NCBI GenBank assembly: GCA_903885595.1
Contig: CAISJJ010000051.1
Coordinates: forward strand, 1 to 34,691
Reading direction: 5' to 3'
DNA from: an uncultured Bacteroidales bacterium
GTDB taxonomy: Bacteria > Bacteroidota > Bacteroidia > Bacteroidales > FEN-979
Length of the DNA stretch: 34,691 nucleotides
How positions within the stretch are numbered: position 1 is the first letter of the stretch; every line of letters starts with the position of its first letter. Of the stretch, positions 1 through 9,266 are shown in pieces. Made by a program: the position numbers and the translations under genes. The notes under the pieces were generated by a model, which had not been told where the DNA came from, did no database searches, and saw nothing but the letters and a program-made list of their open reading frames with translations.

Positions 1-1226
1 AGTTCCGGGTTTGTCCCGACATTGATGATGGTAACTGTATAATCAGCAGTACTTCCCACCTCAATGCTCGTGGGTCCGGCGACGGATGCTCCCATCAGGT
101 CATGATCAAACGGAGAAAGGCAAGAGATATCCGCAGCCCATCCTGCTCCCTGTGCAGAACCATCGGATGTAAATCGGAAGGTAAGGGCGCCGGTTCCATT
201 TTCCAGTGAAGCCGCTATTTCCGGGGGCATGGTCGTACCTGTAAAATTTCCCAACAGCGGGGCGCTTGTTGTTGGTCCGTCATATATTTTCAAGAAGTCG
301 AAATTGTTTTCCGTGTCGAAGAGGGTAAAAATCAATTTTACTTTCCCGCCGGGAGTGGAGGGATTGATTGTCAGCGTAAGATCTTCACCGGGTTGATAAG
401 TGTTGTCAGGACCGCCACTGTCATAAAAAATACCGGCGCATGCTGAAATTGTTCCGTTGTGCATCAGGATGGGATTTCCTGCAGAACCATCCCATATAAT
501 TTTGCAATATCCGCCGGCGCCAAATGCTGCCGGGCTGCCATTACCGTTGCCGCCACCACCTGCGCCGCCATAATTTCCGCCGTTTGCAGCAGGGTTTGAA
601 TTGTTACATCCGGCATCGAAGAATCCGGCGCCTTTTCCGCCACTGCCACCAGGGGCGCCGCCGCCATTGCCGCCAGCCCCTCCGGGGGTATTGCAATTGC
701 CACCGAAAACAATGGTGTTTCCGCCATTCGAACCATCTGTAAGGGAACCACCTGCTCCTGCTCCACCGCCACCAAAGTAGGTCCAGTAACCACCACCGCC
801 GGTTCCACCGGTCCGGTTTGCAATTGTACCACCTGTACCAACACCGGCTGTACCTCCACCCCCGACCATCGGATTCGGCACAGTATATCCATTTCCACCT
901 CCGGTAGCGGAAATCAGGGCATCCACACTGGTTGTACCTCCAGCCGTCCCTCCTCCACCGGTTCCAACAGTAACTGTAAGTATTGCCGATGGGGTTACAA
1001 CATAAGTTCCTTTTGCGTAGCCACCACCACCGCCGCCACCGCCGCCATTCAACCAGCCATTACCGCCAGCCCCGATAACTTCGATGGTGACCGCTGTCAC
1101 CCCTGCCGGTACGGCAAACTCACCTGAAGTGGTAAAAATCAGCGAATCCTGTTGTGAGAATGTTTTAACGCCTGTAAAAGCAATAAGCGTAAACACGAGT
1201 GCAAAAACAAAGTACAGATTTTTCAT
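1..1226 (-). CDS. Glycine-rich, CUB-domain secreted protein (C-terminus off the left edge)
   Basis: The frame is open from an ATG at 1226 to the left edge, giving about 408 residues. It begins MKNLYFVFALVFTLIAFTGV, a signal peptide ending near FSQQ. Residues 30-250 are extremely glycine-rich (many GGGG and GGAG runs), with a start like the bacterial glycine-rich fold that precedes adhesive modules. Residues about 260-365 look like a CUB domain: paired cysteines (SACAG and DISC), LKIYDGP, and FRFTSDGS before the second cysteine. A beta-sandwich of the kind found before T9SS sorting domains then starts (PTSIEVGST). The role is probably an extracellular or surface adhesin. A sorting domain would be expected beyond the edge but cannot be seen. 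The fold calls are my reading of the motifs. Confidence 0.8.
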   Translation of the reverse strand, partial: MKNLYFVFALVFTLIAFTGVKTFSQQDSLIFTTSGEFAVPAGVTAVTIEVIGAGGNGWLNGGGGGGGGGYAKGTYVVTPSAILTVTVGTGGGGTAGGTTSVDALISATGGGNGYTVPNPMVGGGGTAGVGTGGTIANRTGGTGGGGYWTYFGGGGAGAGGSLTDGSNGGNTIVFGGNCNTPGGAGGNGGGAPGGSGGKGAGFFDAGCNNSNPAANGGNYGGAGGGGNGNGSPAAFGAGGYCKIIWDGSAGNPILMHNGTISACAGIFYDSGGPDNTYQPGEDLTLTINPSTPGGKVKLIFTLFDTENNFDFLKIYDGPTTSAPLLGNFTGTTMPPEIAASLENGTGALTFRFTSDGSAQGAGWAADISCLSPFDHDLMGASVAGPTSIEVGSTADYTVTIINVGTNPE

Positions 1227-1621
1227 GATGCTGGAAATTTACAAATGATTGATTATGTTGATAGAATTACATATATTTTTATTGTTCGGAATCAAACCTG
1301 TAGATATTAATTGATGGCACCTTGATTTTTAAGGCCCCCTCCCCGGCCCCTTGATGTGGAGGGAGTTGGGTGGTGGAGGAGTCCTTGAGTTACAACATAA
1401 GGTTATTTGATTTATAGTGGTGGATTTGTGATCAATCAATTATATCTTTTTATATTATACTGATATTCAATTTAATAAAAAAGAATAAACCATGATACAA
1501 AGGCAGCTTTGTATTATGCATATTGCCAGTCCCATCAATTATCGTCAAAATTAGGTTATCCATCAGAACTGAACCATCCGTACCAGTACGTATTATTGTT
1601 AAATTTCACAACTGGAAAAAA
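1227..1621. other. Intergenic region with a G/C-rich tract
   Basis: I see no gene in this 395-base gap between two leftward genes. It is AT-rich except for a C-rich then G-rich tract at about 1331-1380 (CCCTCC pairing with GGAGGG around a short loop), which resembles dispersed intergenic repeats. A small CGTAC-CA-GTACG hairpin lies near 1579-1590 downstream of the response regulator, without a U-tract. Confidence 0.5.
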
Positions 1622-2287
1622 TTACCCTAACAGCTTATGTTCGATGGCATATTTTATAAGTCCGATAATGGTTTTTTGCCTTGTTTTAATAAATAAGTTC
1701 TTACGGTGCGTCTCGACGGTACGTTCACTGATAAATAGCTTACTGGCGATTTGCTGATTGGTAAATTCCCTGGCAATCAGGTTCAGGATCTCCTGTTCCC
1801 TGAACGAAAGATGTATGGTTTTTGGCTGTACTGTAATCACCGCATCATTGTCGGGCAATATGTGTTCGCTGATAACTTTACGGATGTCGGCGCTGAAGTA
1901 TAAACCGCCATTGACAACAGACTTAATAGCTTCCAATAGATCCTCCAGGTTAATATTTTTTAAAATATAGCCAGAGGCGCCTGCCTCGATCATTTGTGAA
2001 ATGAACATGTGATCATCATACATGCTCAATGCGAGAACCTGCGTGGCAGGATAATTCTTTTTGATTTCGCGGGTAAGTTCAATCCCCGACATTTCCGGCA
2101 TATTGATGTCGACCAGCGCTATATCAAATGGGTGAATCTTAAATTGTTCCAATGCTTCCAGGCCGTTTCCGGCAACCTGGACTATTGCCTTGAAATCGAC
2201 ATCAGACAATAAGGCTTTTATTCCTTCCCTCGATAATGGGTGATCATCAACGATGATCAGGCGGATCAATGCTTTCTCATCAGTCAT
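1622..2287 (-). CDS. NarL/FixJ-type response regulator (REC + LuxR HTH)
   Basis: This 221-residue DNA-binding response regulator is the presumed partner of the adjacent kinase. The REC domain (1-125) has the acidic pair D14/D15, phosphoacceptor D60 in ALVDINMP, the switch serine S88 and K110 in GYILK. The C-terminal LuxR-type helix-turn-helix (about 155-215) has LSFREQEIL and SERTVETHRKN. I chose the ATG at 2287, although an in-frame TTG lies two codons upstream. The ATG overlaps the kinase stop: the kinase TGA is at 2282-2280, so the genes share 8 bases and are probably translationally coupled. Family knowledge: dimerises after phosphorylation to activate transcription. Target genes are unknown. 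Confidence 0.95.
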   Translation of the reverse strand: MTDEKALIRLIIVDDHPLSREGIKALLSDVDFKAIVQVAGNGLEALEQFKIHPFDIALVDINMPEMSGIELTREIKKNYPATQVLALSMYDDHMFISQMIEAGASGYILKNINLEDLLEAIKSVVNGGLYFSADIRKVISEHILPDNDAVITVQPKTIHLSFREQEILNLIAREFTNQQIASKLFISERTVETHRKNLFIKTRQKTIIGLIKYAIEHKLLG

Positions 2288-4295
2288 GGTCAATCTTATT
2301 TGTCAAAGGTATAATAAGTGTAAAGATTGTTCCCCTGCCCAGCGCAGAGTCAATTAACACAGCACCATTCAGATTTTCAATGCGAGAGTAAATATTATGT
2401 ATCCCTATTCCGTCGGTCTTTTTTATTTGATTGATGTCAAATCCCTTCCCGTTATCTTCGATCATGATCGTTACATCCTTTTCGGTTTTTATCAGCTGGC
2501 AATTTATTTCCGTAGCTTCCGCATGTCGGATAATATTGCTGAAGATTTCCTGAATCACACGATAAATCGTTGTCTCGAGAAAACCATCGACCCGCTTTTC
2601 AAACCCGATTTCCTCAAAATTAACAACCCAGTTATTGGCTTTTCCAATCTTATTCAACAGGTCATTGACGCATTCAATTAATCCCTTTTCCTTTAATAAA
2701 AACGGAGTCAGGTTATGAGATATGTTGCGGAGTTCTTCAAAAGCGGTATTCAGCAGGTTGATGCTGTTGTTAACTGCTTCAGTTTGCTTTTCGGATAAGG
2801 GCGGATCCTTGATTTTCAAACTCGACACCGTCAGTTTTGCCAATAAAAGAATCTGACTAAGGCTTTCGTGAAGTTCTTCACCGATCCGTTTCCGTTCACG
2901 GTTTTCAGCCTCGATCACCTCCCTGGCCCGTTGTTCTTTCAGGGAATGAACTGCATGATCAAGCTTCATGGATTGTTTGTTCAGGTAATACTTATACAAG
3001 AGATAAATGATAACAACAGAAAAAACAGAAATAATGAACACGATGGATATAAACTGATTGTTCTTACTGATAATGAGTTTCTGCTTCTCAATTTCAATGT
3101 TCTGCATTTGCTTCTGCATGTTAAGCTCCGCGATTTTATCCGCATTTTTATCCGTTTCCCGCTGCAGTTGCATATTGTATATCTGGCTAATTTTTTGATT
3201 ATCGAGGATTTCTTCATTGATTTCAATCGATTTCCGGTAAAAATGCAGCGCCAGTTTATGATCCTGTTTTTTCTCGTAGATCTGCGATATGTTTTTATAG
3301 GCCCTGACCAGGTACTTTTTATTTACCACTACCTGTGCGTATTGAAGGCCCTTTTTTGCCAGTGACAGCGCTTTATCGAGTGAATTTAGCGCCATATGGC
3401 ATTCCGACTGGCGTTCAAAAACCGAAGCCAGTTCTATTGGGTTTTTCAGTTTCAGATTGTACGCCTCGGCGATCCCAAGATATTTCAATGCATTTTTATA
3501 GTCCTTGTTGGTAAAATAAATGATTCCGATCTCTTTGTAGATCTTGGCTTCATTAAACTTATCATTGGTTTCCTTGCAATAAACCAGGGCACTGTCAAGA
3601 TATGACAAGGCTTTGCCGGTTTCACCAATCCGTGTATAGACATATCCGATATTGATCATGGATGGACCGGTGAGCTTAAGGTTTCTGACATTTCTTCCCA
3701 CATCCAGCGCCTTTCGATAGTATTTGAGCGCCTGATCGTATTCCTTTAATTCAAAATAGATCAACCCGATATTATTATAGGCCGATCCAACAGAAGATGA
3801 ATCCCTGAATTGCTCATAGTAATTCAAGGACTGGTTAAAATTATTCAGGGCTTCAGAATAATTGCATAAGCGATAATTAATAAAACCGATGTTATTAAGT
3901 ATGGATGCAATGTGCGAAGTATCATGCATTAAATAAGCCAGGCTGATCGATTTATTAAAATTCACAAATGCGCTATCGTATCGATTTTTATTATTGTAAA
4001 TGATTCCAAACAAGTTATATGCTAAAATTTTCTCGTTGGCCAGGTTATTTTCATAAGCCTCATTCAACGAAATAAAGGCATAACTCAGGGCAAGATCGGG
4101 ATCGGAATTCATGTAATAACGGCAAAGATCGTTGCTGACTTCAATAAAATGTTTTCCTTCGGCATGTTTCAGCTCCGCCTTCAGGCTATCGGCATAGGCC
4201 TCTTTCTGGGAAAAACCAGAATAACCTGAACATAGTGATGCCAGAAAAACAACCAATATTTTAATTTGAAAGTGATGTCCCGAGCTGAAAACCAT
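2280..4295 (-). CDS. TPR-repeat sensor histidine kinase (HisKA_3 type)
   Basis: This 671-residue membrane kinase has a signal sequence or first membrane helix (10-29), then about seven tetratricopeptide repeats in the periplasm (55-375, with repeated NNIG and YRKAL motifs). A coiled coil (375-410) and a membrane helix (about 415-437) precede the cytoplasmic HisKA_3 dimerisation domain and a HATPase_c domain. The phospho-accepting histidine is H476 in RIGEELHES; most HisKA_3 proteins have LHD, so Glu at the next position is a small deviation. The N-box is N587 (EIFSNIIRHA), the G1 box is EDNGKGFD (614-620) and the G2 box is DGIGIHN. The gene order kinase then regulator, with overlap, is a standard two-component operon. 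The TPR sensor is common in Bacteroidota; its ligand is unknown. Confidence 0.95.
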   Translation of the reverse strand: MVFSSGHHFQIKILVVFLASLCSGYSGFSQKEAYADSLKAELKHAEGKHFIEVSNDLCRYYMNSDPDLALSYAFISLNEAYENNLANEKILAYNLFGIIYNNKNRYDSAFVNFNKSISLAYLMHDTSHIASILNNIGFINYRLCNYSEALNNFNQSLNYYEQFRDSSSVGSAYNNIGLIYFELKEYDQALKYYRKALDVGRNVRNLKLTGPSMINIGYVYTRIGETGKALSYLDSALVYCKETNDKFNEAKIYKEIGIIYFTNKDYKNALKYLGIAEAYNLKLKNPIELASVFERQSECHMALNSLDKALSLAKKGLQYAQVVVNKKYLVRAYKNISQIYEKKQDHKLALHFYRKSIEINEEILDNQKISQIYNMQLQRETDKNADKIAELNMQKQMQNIEIEKQKLIISKNNQFISIVFIISVFSVVIIYLLYKYYLNKQSMKLDHAVHSLKEQRAREVIEAENRERKRIGEELHESLSQILLLAKLTVSSLKIKDPPLSEKQTEAVNNSINLLNTAFEELRNISHNLTPFLLKEKGLIECVNDLLNKIGKANNWVVNFEEIGFEKRVDGFLETTIYRVIQEIFSNIIRHAEATEINCQLIKTEKDVTIMIEDNGKGFDINQIKKTDGIGIHNIYSRIENLNGAVLIDSALGRGTIFTLIIPLTNKIDHD

Positions 4296-4663
4296 TTTAA
4301 CAGGGAATAAAATTAGAGTAAGAGGTTTTTGACATCATTATGATTTTCAAATACTTTAGAAAAACGATTCATGTAAAAGTTCATTCTGATGGTTCCTCAA
4401 CCAGAAAATGTGAATACAGTTTACAGGCAAAGATAAATATTGCTGCACTGATCTCAACTATAATTGAACAAATCGGGAGTTTTCACAGGCTGAGCAACAA
4501 GGGGTGCCCCATAATAGCATACCTTATCTATCATTTGATAATGTTTATTTTTTCGGGTCACATGGAATATCCATAAATTATCATTCACGGCTTTCATGAA
4601 CGTGGCGCTTCTGGATATTTCCTATCTTAGCTGGTTTGGAACTCTTTGTAAAGGAATTATCAT
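4296..4663. other. Divergent intergenic region
   Basis: 368 bases lie between the leftward kinase and the rightward gene at 4664. A 78-codon open frame at 4340-4576 has no recognisable domain and no ribosome site, and I do not count it as a gene. The region must hold promoters for both neighbours, but I see no full TTG/TAnnTTTG pair with good spacing. AAGG at 4651-4654 may be the ribosome site of the next gene. Confidence 0.5.
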
Positions 4664-5083
4664 ATGGAGCAGAAAGACTACCTGTTACGGGAAATTGAAA
4701 AAATCGGGTTATTGTTAAAGCTGATTTTCAATAAAATAGCCGGCAAGGATGCGAGTCAGGCAAAAACGGCAGAAAATCAATCGGAAGAGGCCAAAAAAAT
4801 ACTGCTTCTTGAAGCTGGTGTTGATTTGGACCTGCTCGTATCAATGAAAGAAACGGCATTGGGGCCTTACTTATCCGGAATGAAAGGAATGAATGTCTCG
4901 AATATTGAACTGCTGGCAGATATTGTAAAAGCAATTGGAATGGATGCGGACTCGGCAACATCACAGGGATATCTGCAGGTTGCCTTAAGGTTGTACACCC
5001 TCTGTAATTCATCAGACCGGACATTTTCGTTTGAACGTGAAAATAAAATAAGCGGAATAAAAAATATGTTGTTCATGCGGTAA
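4664..5083 (+). CDS. Small conserved-type protein of unknown function
   Basis: 139 residues, soluble, no signal peptide. The ATG at 4664 follows AAGGA by a reasonable distance. It starts MEQKDYLLREIEKIGLLLKL and is predicted mostly helical, with several leucine-rich amphipathic helices. The opening (QKDYLLR.IE..) resembles small helical proteins of the DUF6483 type from Firmicutes that have a TPR-like C-terminus; this similarity is from memory and unverified. It stands alone between a kinase operon and a T9SS gene. The codon choice fits its neighbours, so I take it as a real gene. Function is unknown. Confidence 0.7.
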   Translation: MEQKDYLLREIEKIGLLLKLIFNKIAGKDASQAKTAENQSEEAKKILLLEAGVDLDLLVSMKETALGPYLSGMKGMNVSNIELLADIVKAIGMDADSATSQGYLQVALRLYTLCNSSDRTFSFERENKISGIKNMLFMR

Positions 5084-5155
5084 TACAATAGGAGCGAAAC
5101 CATTAAGCAGGCAAAAAGAGCTTTGTAAAATATGAGGTTGAACCAAAACTTCCAT

Positions 5156-5163
5156 TACCTTTA
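5156..5163 (+). promoter_or_regulatory. Possible -7 box TACCTTTA
   Basis: Seven of eight bases match TAnnTTTG, 25 bases before the chosen ATG at 5189. The best upstream TTG (5138-5140) is only 15 bases away, so the -33 element is weak. The box supports placing the start at 5189 and not at 5132. Confidence 0.3.
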
Positions 5164-5188
5164 CACAAAATTTCACAAAATCTCTTGC

Positions 5189-7933
5189 ATGAAAAAACAA
5201 CTTTTACTTTTTGTGGCTTTAATTCTGCTTACAGCCACTGCCTATAGCCAACAGGAGGCATCAAAGCCCATTGTTATTACAGCTACGTACTTTGATATTT
5301 CGCCCCCTTTACGCGATATGATTAAGACACTTCCCTCCAACGCTGATGCAACCTGGAAGGATGGGGTGGTAAAGAATTTTTTTAACCACGAGCGTTTTCG
5401 TCCGGTTGACACCGATGATCCATTGGCAACCGATCCGAATGTTCAGCGGGTACCTGGCCCAAGGGCTCCCGATTCTGTTCAGCAATCGTTTGATGGTGTT
5501 CCTAATCCCCAGGGCTATGTTCCACCGGATACAGATGGCGATGTAGGCCCAAATCACTACTTTCAGGTAGTCAACTGCAGCGCAGCCATTTACTCTAAAA
5601 CCGGAACCCTCCTCATGGGCCCCTTTACCAACAGTTCTATTTTTTCGGGATTGCCCAATAACAGCAACGATGGCGACGGCATCGTTTTATATGATGAAGC
5701 GGCCGACAGGTGGGTGTTTTCACAATTCTCACTGCCCAATTTTCCGAATGGTCCTTTCTTCGAAATGGTTGCAGTTTCACAAACTCCTGACCCCACTGGT
5801 TCCTGGTATCGTTATCAGTTCCAGTTTACCGACATGCCCGATTACCCTAAATTAGGAGTTTGGCCTGATGGATATTACATGTCTTGCAACCGTTTCTCAG
5901 CCGGTTCAACCAACTATATGGGGACTGGTGCAGCCGCCCTGAACCGTGAAAAAATGCTCGCCGGTGATGCTTCGGCCAATATGGTTTTTTTTACCTTGCC
6001 ATCTTCCAATGAAGCCTATAGCTTATTACCTGCAGATTGCGATGGTATTTTTCCCGCAACCGGCACACCAAACTACTTCACTTACATGAATGATGGTCCC
6101 GACCGGCTTGGCATGTATGCGTTTCACGTTGATTGGGTCAATACAGGTTCTTCCACTTATACACAGCATGCACTTTTGACCGTCAATGCGTTCAACTCAA
6201 ATATTTCGGGTGGAATTCCTCAGAAAAATACCACTGTAAAATTAGCTACTTTGTCAGACAGGTTAATGTTTCGCCTCCAGTTCCGTACATTTGCCGATCA
6301 CTGGTCGATGGTTACCTCTCATGCCGTAAATACCGGATCCAATTTAGCCGGTATGCGATGGTATGAGCTTCGCAAGGAGGGAACCAATCCCTGGGTCATA
6401 TATCAGCAGGGAACCTACGCCCCTGACAACCATTGCCGCTGGATGGGCAGTGTTGCCATGGATTCATCAGGGAATATGGCGCTCGGGTATTCTGTTTCAA
6501 GTACCACCAAGTTCCCTTCAATTTACTATACCGGACGAATGGCCAACGATCCGCTTGGTGAAATGACCATCCAGGAAGGGATCATCAAAGAGGGAGGCGG
6601 ATCCCAGACCAACACCTGGAGCGGCAATCCAAGCCGCTGGGGCGACTACAGCTCCATGAATGTGGATCCATCGGAACCATCAAAGTTCTGGTATACCCAG
6701 GAATATTACCAAACCACAACAGGATCGGCCTGGAAGACACGCATCGGTTCTTTTACCCTGAGCGCAGCTACCAGTTATGCCCTGAGCGGAACCATTAAAT
6801 ACCCCGGCTCGACACCCACCGCGCTTGCTGGCGTTACTGTAACGCTGAAAAACAGCTCCGGTACTGTTGTAGGGACCACCACAACCAATGCTTCCGGAAG
6901 TTATTCCTTCAGTAACCTGTCAAACGGGAATTATACCCTGGAACCATCCACCACAAAATTATGGGGTGGCGTTACAGCCTCCGATGTTCTGCTTTACAGA
7001 AAACATATTGCCAACATTTCATTGCTGAATGGAATTTTCCTGGCCTCTGGTGATGTAAATGCTTCGGGAAGCCTCACAGCTGCCGATGTCCTGCTGGTAA
7101 AAAAACGCATTGGGGCCATTGTGAACTCATTCGTGGTAGGCGACTGGTTATTCAACAATGTGCCGGTAACAATAAACAGCGGAAATGTGACACAGGACTT
7201 TAACGGGTTATGTTTTGGTGATGCCAATGCATCCTATGTTCCTGCTGCCAAGGGGGCCCCTGAAGGTTCAGCACTGAAAGCTGCTTCGGGCGCGTTCATG
7301 ATTGAATCGGTTGAAGCTGGAACAGGCGATATTTCCATACCGGTTTATGCTACCGATGTTCAGAACCTGGGATCTTTCCAGTTCACGCTGAGTTATAATC
7401 CTGAAAATTTAACTTTTACCGGTGTCGATCAATGGTTCCCGGGGATTGAAAGCGTCACTGTAGGAAATCCCCAACCGGGAAAACTGACCTTCGTGTGGGC
7501 TGCTGATGCAAATGGAATATCGATTGCGAATGGCAGATTGGCCGAACTCCATTTTTCATCGGCATCAGCTGAAGCTTCTTCAGTTGCCTGGATTGATAAT
7601 CCAACCATCCGCGAATTTGCTGATTACTCGGGAGGAATTATCACCCCTGTCCTGATGAATGGCGGAGTGGGTAAAACAACGGGACTGGAAACCCTTAATA
7701 ACGATCCGGTGCTGGTCTATCCTAATCCTGCAAAAGATTTCATCGTGATCAGAACCAGCGAAATGATGCAAAGTCTGCAAATCTTCAACAGTGCCGGACA
7801 AGTGGTCTCAACCCAGCCGGTGAATGCTAAAGAAACCCGGATTTCGACATCAGATTTCAAACCGGGCTTGTATATGATCCGGATTGATACCAAAACAGGC
7901 CAGTTCAGCAAAAGTGTAATGATTGAAAAATAG
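5189..7933 (+). CDS. T9SS cargo protein with dockerin-like and cohesin-like modules
   Basis: 914 residues from the ATG at 5189; an in-frame ATG at 5132 would bury the signal peptide MKKQLLLFVALILLTATAYS. Residues about 60-520 form a large beta-rich domain I do not recognise (PPDTDGDVGPNHYFQ, TDMPDYPKLGVWPDGYY). A carboxypeptidase-regulatory/SdrB-like domain follows (530-590, SGTIKYPGSTPTALAGVTV). Next is a dockerin type I-like pair of loops (600-650), the second GDVNASGSLTAADVLL with good calcium ligands and the first degenerate. A cohesin-like sandwich (700-820) and a T9SS type A sorting domain (840-914, VYPNPAKDF...GLYMIRI) end the protein. It is exported through the outer membrane and is probably cell-attached or released. 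Having both dockerin-like and cohesin-like modules in one chain suggests head-to-tail or intramolecular association (inference). Confidence 0.9.
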   Translation: MKKQLLLFVALILLTATAYSQQEASKPIVITATYFDISPPLRDMIKTLPSNADATWKDGVVKNFFNHERFRPVDTDDPLATDPNVQRVPGPRAPDSVQQSFDGVPNPQGYVPPDTDGDVGPNHYFQVVNCSAAIYSKTGTLLMGPFTNSSIFSGLPNNSNDGDGIVLYDEAADRWVFSQFSLPNFPNGPFFEMVAVSQTPDPTGSWYRYQFQFTDMPDYPKLGVWPDGYYMSCNRFSAGSTNYMGTGAAALNREKMLAGDASANMVFFTLPSSNEAYSLLPADCDGIFPATGTPNYFTYMNDGPDRLGMYAFHVDWVNTGSSTYTQHALLTVNAFNSNISGGIPQKNTTVKLATLSDRLMFRLQFRTFADHWSMVTSHAVNTGSNLAGMRWYELRKEGTNPWVIYQQGTYAPDNHCRWMGSVAMDSSGNMALGYSVSSTTKFPSIYYTGRMANDPLGEMTIQEGIIKEGGGSQTNTWSGNPSRWGDYSSMNVDPSEPSKFWYTQEYYQTTTGSAWKTRIGSFTLSAATSYALSGTIKYPGSTPTALAGVTVTLKNSSGTVVGTTTTNASGSYSFSNLSNGNYTLEPSTTKLWGGVTASDVLLYRKHIANISLLNGIFLASGDVNASGSLTAADVLLVKKRIGAIVNSFVVGDWLFNNVPVTINSGNVTQDFNGLCFGDANASYVPAAKGAPEGSALKAASGAFMIESVEAGTGDISIPVYATDVQNLGSFQFTLSYNPENLTFTGVDQWFPGIESVTVGNPQPGKLTFVWAADANGISIANGRLAELHFSSASAEASSVAWIDNPTIREFADYSGGIITPVLMNGGVGKTTGLETLNNDPVLVYPNPAKDFIVIRTSEMMQSLQIFNSAGQVVSTQPVNAKETRISTSDFKPGLYMIRIDTKTGQFSKSVMIEK

Positions 7934-7966
7934 GATAACAGTTACGGATTGATAACTGATTTCAAG

Positions 7967-8017
7967 GCGGCTGTGCAGGTATTTAGATCTAATACCAACG
8001 TACAGCCGCTTTTTTTT
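7967..8017 (+). terminator. Intrinsic terminator with two-part stem
   Basis: GCGGCTGT (7967-7974) pairs with ACAGCCGC (8002-8009). Inside it GGTATT pairs with AATACC around TAGATCT. Eight T follow at 8010-8017. It lies 33 bases after the T9SS gene stop and ends transcription before the enzyme gene at 8052. Confidence 0.9.
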
Positions 8018-8051
8018 CGGCACATCGATACAAACGCCATATACCCTGACC

Positions 8052-9131
8052 ATGGATAAAATTAGCCCAAAATTTGATTTCGACGATATACTGATTCAGC
8101 CTGCTGATCAAAGCGCCGTTCACTCAAGAAAAACCGTTTTGGTGATGGATGAAAACGGTATGCTTCCGCTTTTCACTGCTCCGATGGATACTGTGACCGA
8201 TGGACTGCACCGGAATATTTTCAGCGAAAACCATATCTATCCTATTGTACCGCGAACCGAAACCAGACATTTTACGAGGGAAGATTGCAGAAAACTGAAC
8301 GGATGGGTTGCACTAAGCCTCGATCAATTCGAAAATATTTTTAACGCCGGTGATTCTCCGGGCGATTCCGGGAAAATGCAGATCTGCATTGACATCGCAA
8401 ACGGGCATATGAACCGGTTGACCGCTGCGGTAAGAAAAGCAAAGGACAAATACCAGGATCAGATATCGGTTATGGTCGGGAATGTGGCTAACCCGGATAC
8501 CTATTTTGAATTATCAGAGGCAGGAGCTGATTTTGTCAGGGCCGGGATTGGCAATGGTTCAGGTTGCAGTACATCGGTTCATACCGGGATTGGTTATCCG
8601 CTGGCTTCGCTGATCCACGATATCAACCGGGGAAAAAGTAGTCAAACGGGAAAATTTGCGAAAGTTATTGCCGATGGCGGGATTAAAAAATATGCGGATA
8701 TTATCAAGGCGCTTGCCCTGGGAGCAGATTATGTAATGTGTGGGGGAATTTTCAATAAAGCGCTCGAATCGGCAGGAAATACATACTCAGCCAATAAGAA
8801 GTTCGAAGGATATACGGTTCCTGGCGACCAGGTTGATCAATACAGCGACGAGGTTCGGACAGCTTTTAAAATGGGATCCCTGTTTTACAAAAAATTCCGC
8901 GGTATGAGCACCAAGGAGGTTCAGGCACACCTTGGAAATGAACTCCGTTCATCAGAGGGTGTTACGCGTATGGTCCAGGTGGAATACACCCTGGCCGGGT
9001 GGGTTGAAAACTTTATCGATTACCTGTCGTCGGCCATGTCGTACACCAACCACAAGGACCTGCCTTCATTTATCGGGAAACCGGAATGGAATTTAATTAC
9101 CATAAACAGTTTGAACCGTTTTAACAAATAA
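8052..9131 (+). CDS. IMP dehydrogenase/GMP reductase family enzyme without CBS domains
   Basis: 359 residues with the TIM-barrel fold of the IMPDH/GMPR family. The active-site cysteine is C172 in GIGNGSGCSTS, where the family usually has GPGSxCTTR; the phosphate-binding IADGGI is at 206-211 and the flap-side GMST follows at 284-287. There are no CBS domains and TGIGYP follows the cysteine loop, both closer to GMP reductase than to IMPDH. The region after it (FRGMS...SSEG...FIDYLSSAMSYT) is also family-like. It most likely interconverts GMP and IMP with NADP(H), but the altered loop means the substrate is not certain. It starts at an ATG 34 bases after a terminator, so it has its own promoter, probably inside the terminator spacer. 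Confidence 0.8.
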   Translation: MDKISPKFDFDDILIQPADQSAVHSRKTVLVMDENGMLPLFTAPMDTVTDGLHRNIFSENHIYPIVPRTETRHFTREDCRKLNGWVALSLDQFENIFNAGDSPGDSGKMQICIDIANGHMNRLTAAVRKAKDKYQDQISVMVGNVANPDTYFELSEAGADFVRAGIGNGSGCSTSVHTGIGYPLASLIHDINRGKSSQTGKFAKVIADGGIKKYADIIKALALGADYVMCGGIFNKALESAGNTYSANKKFEGYTVPGDQVDQYSDEVRTAFKMGSLFYKKFRGMSTKEVQAHLGNELRSSEGVTRMVQVEYTLAGWVENFIDYLSSAMSYTNHKDLPSFIGKPEWNLITINSLNRFNK

Positions 9132-9139
9132 TTTATAAA

Positions 9140-9177
9140 GCAGGGAAGCGCCCTGGGCCAGGAGCGGTTTTTCCTGC
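9140..9177. terminator. Long imperfect hairpin between convergent genes
   Basis: GCAGG...CGC...CCTGG (from 9140) pairs with CCAGG...GCG...CCTGC (to 9177), with small bulges. It sits between two convergent genes and could act as a shared terminator. No clear U-tract follows on either strand, so confidence is modest. Confidence 0.4.
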
Positions 9178-9266
9178 CAACATCGACCGAATTTATGCAG
9201 GACCTACAATAAATAACCACGTCATCCGAGGGCAAATACTCTTTTTGTCATATTAAATTGCATTGC

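Noticed and set aside
464-1090. Simple-sequence repeat of CCGCC units
   Set aside because: It encodes the glycine-rich segment of the left-edge protein and has no extra structure that I could support.
2868-3365. Long open frame antisense to the TPR kinase
   Set aside because: It is a shadow of the kinase coding strand with no recognisable domain.
4340-4576. 78-residue open frame between divergent genes
   Set aside because: No domain or ribosome site, composition looks non-coding, and it lies where promoters are expected.
5132-5188. Earlier start for the dockerin/cohesin protein
   Set aside because: It would place 19 residues before a normal signal peptide (MKKQLLLFVALILL). The ATG at 5189 is the sensible start.
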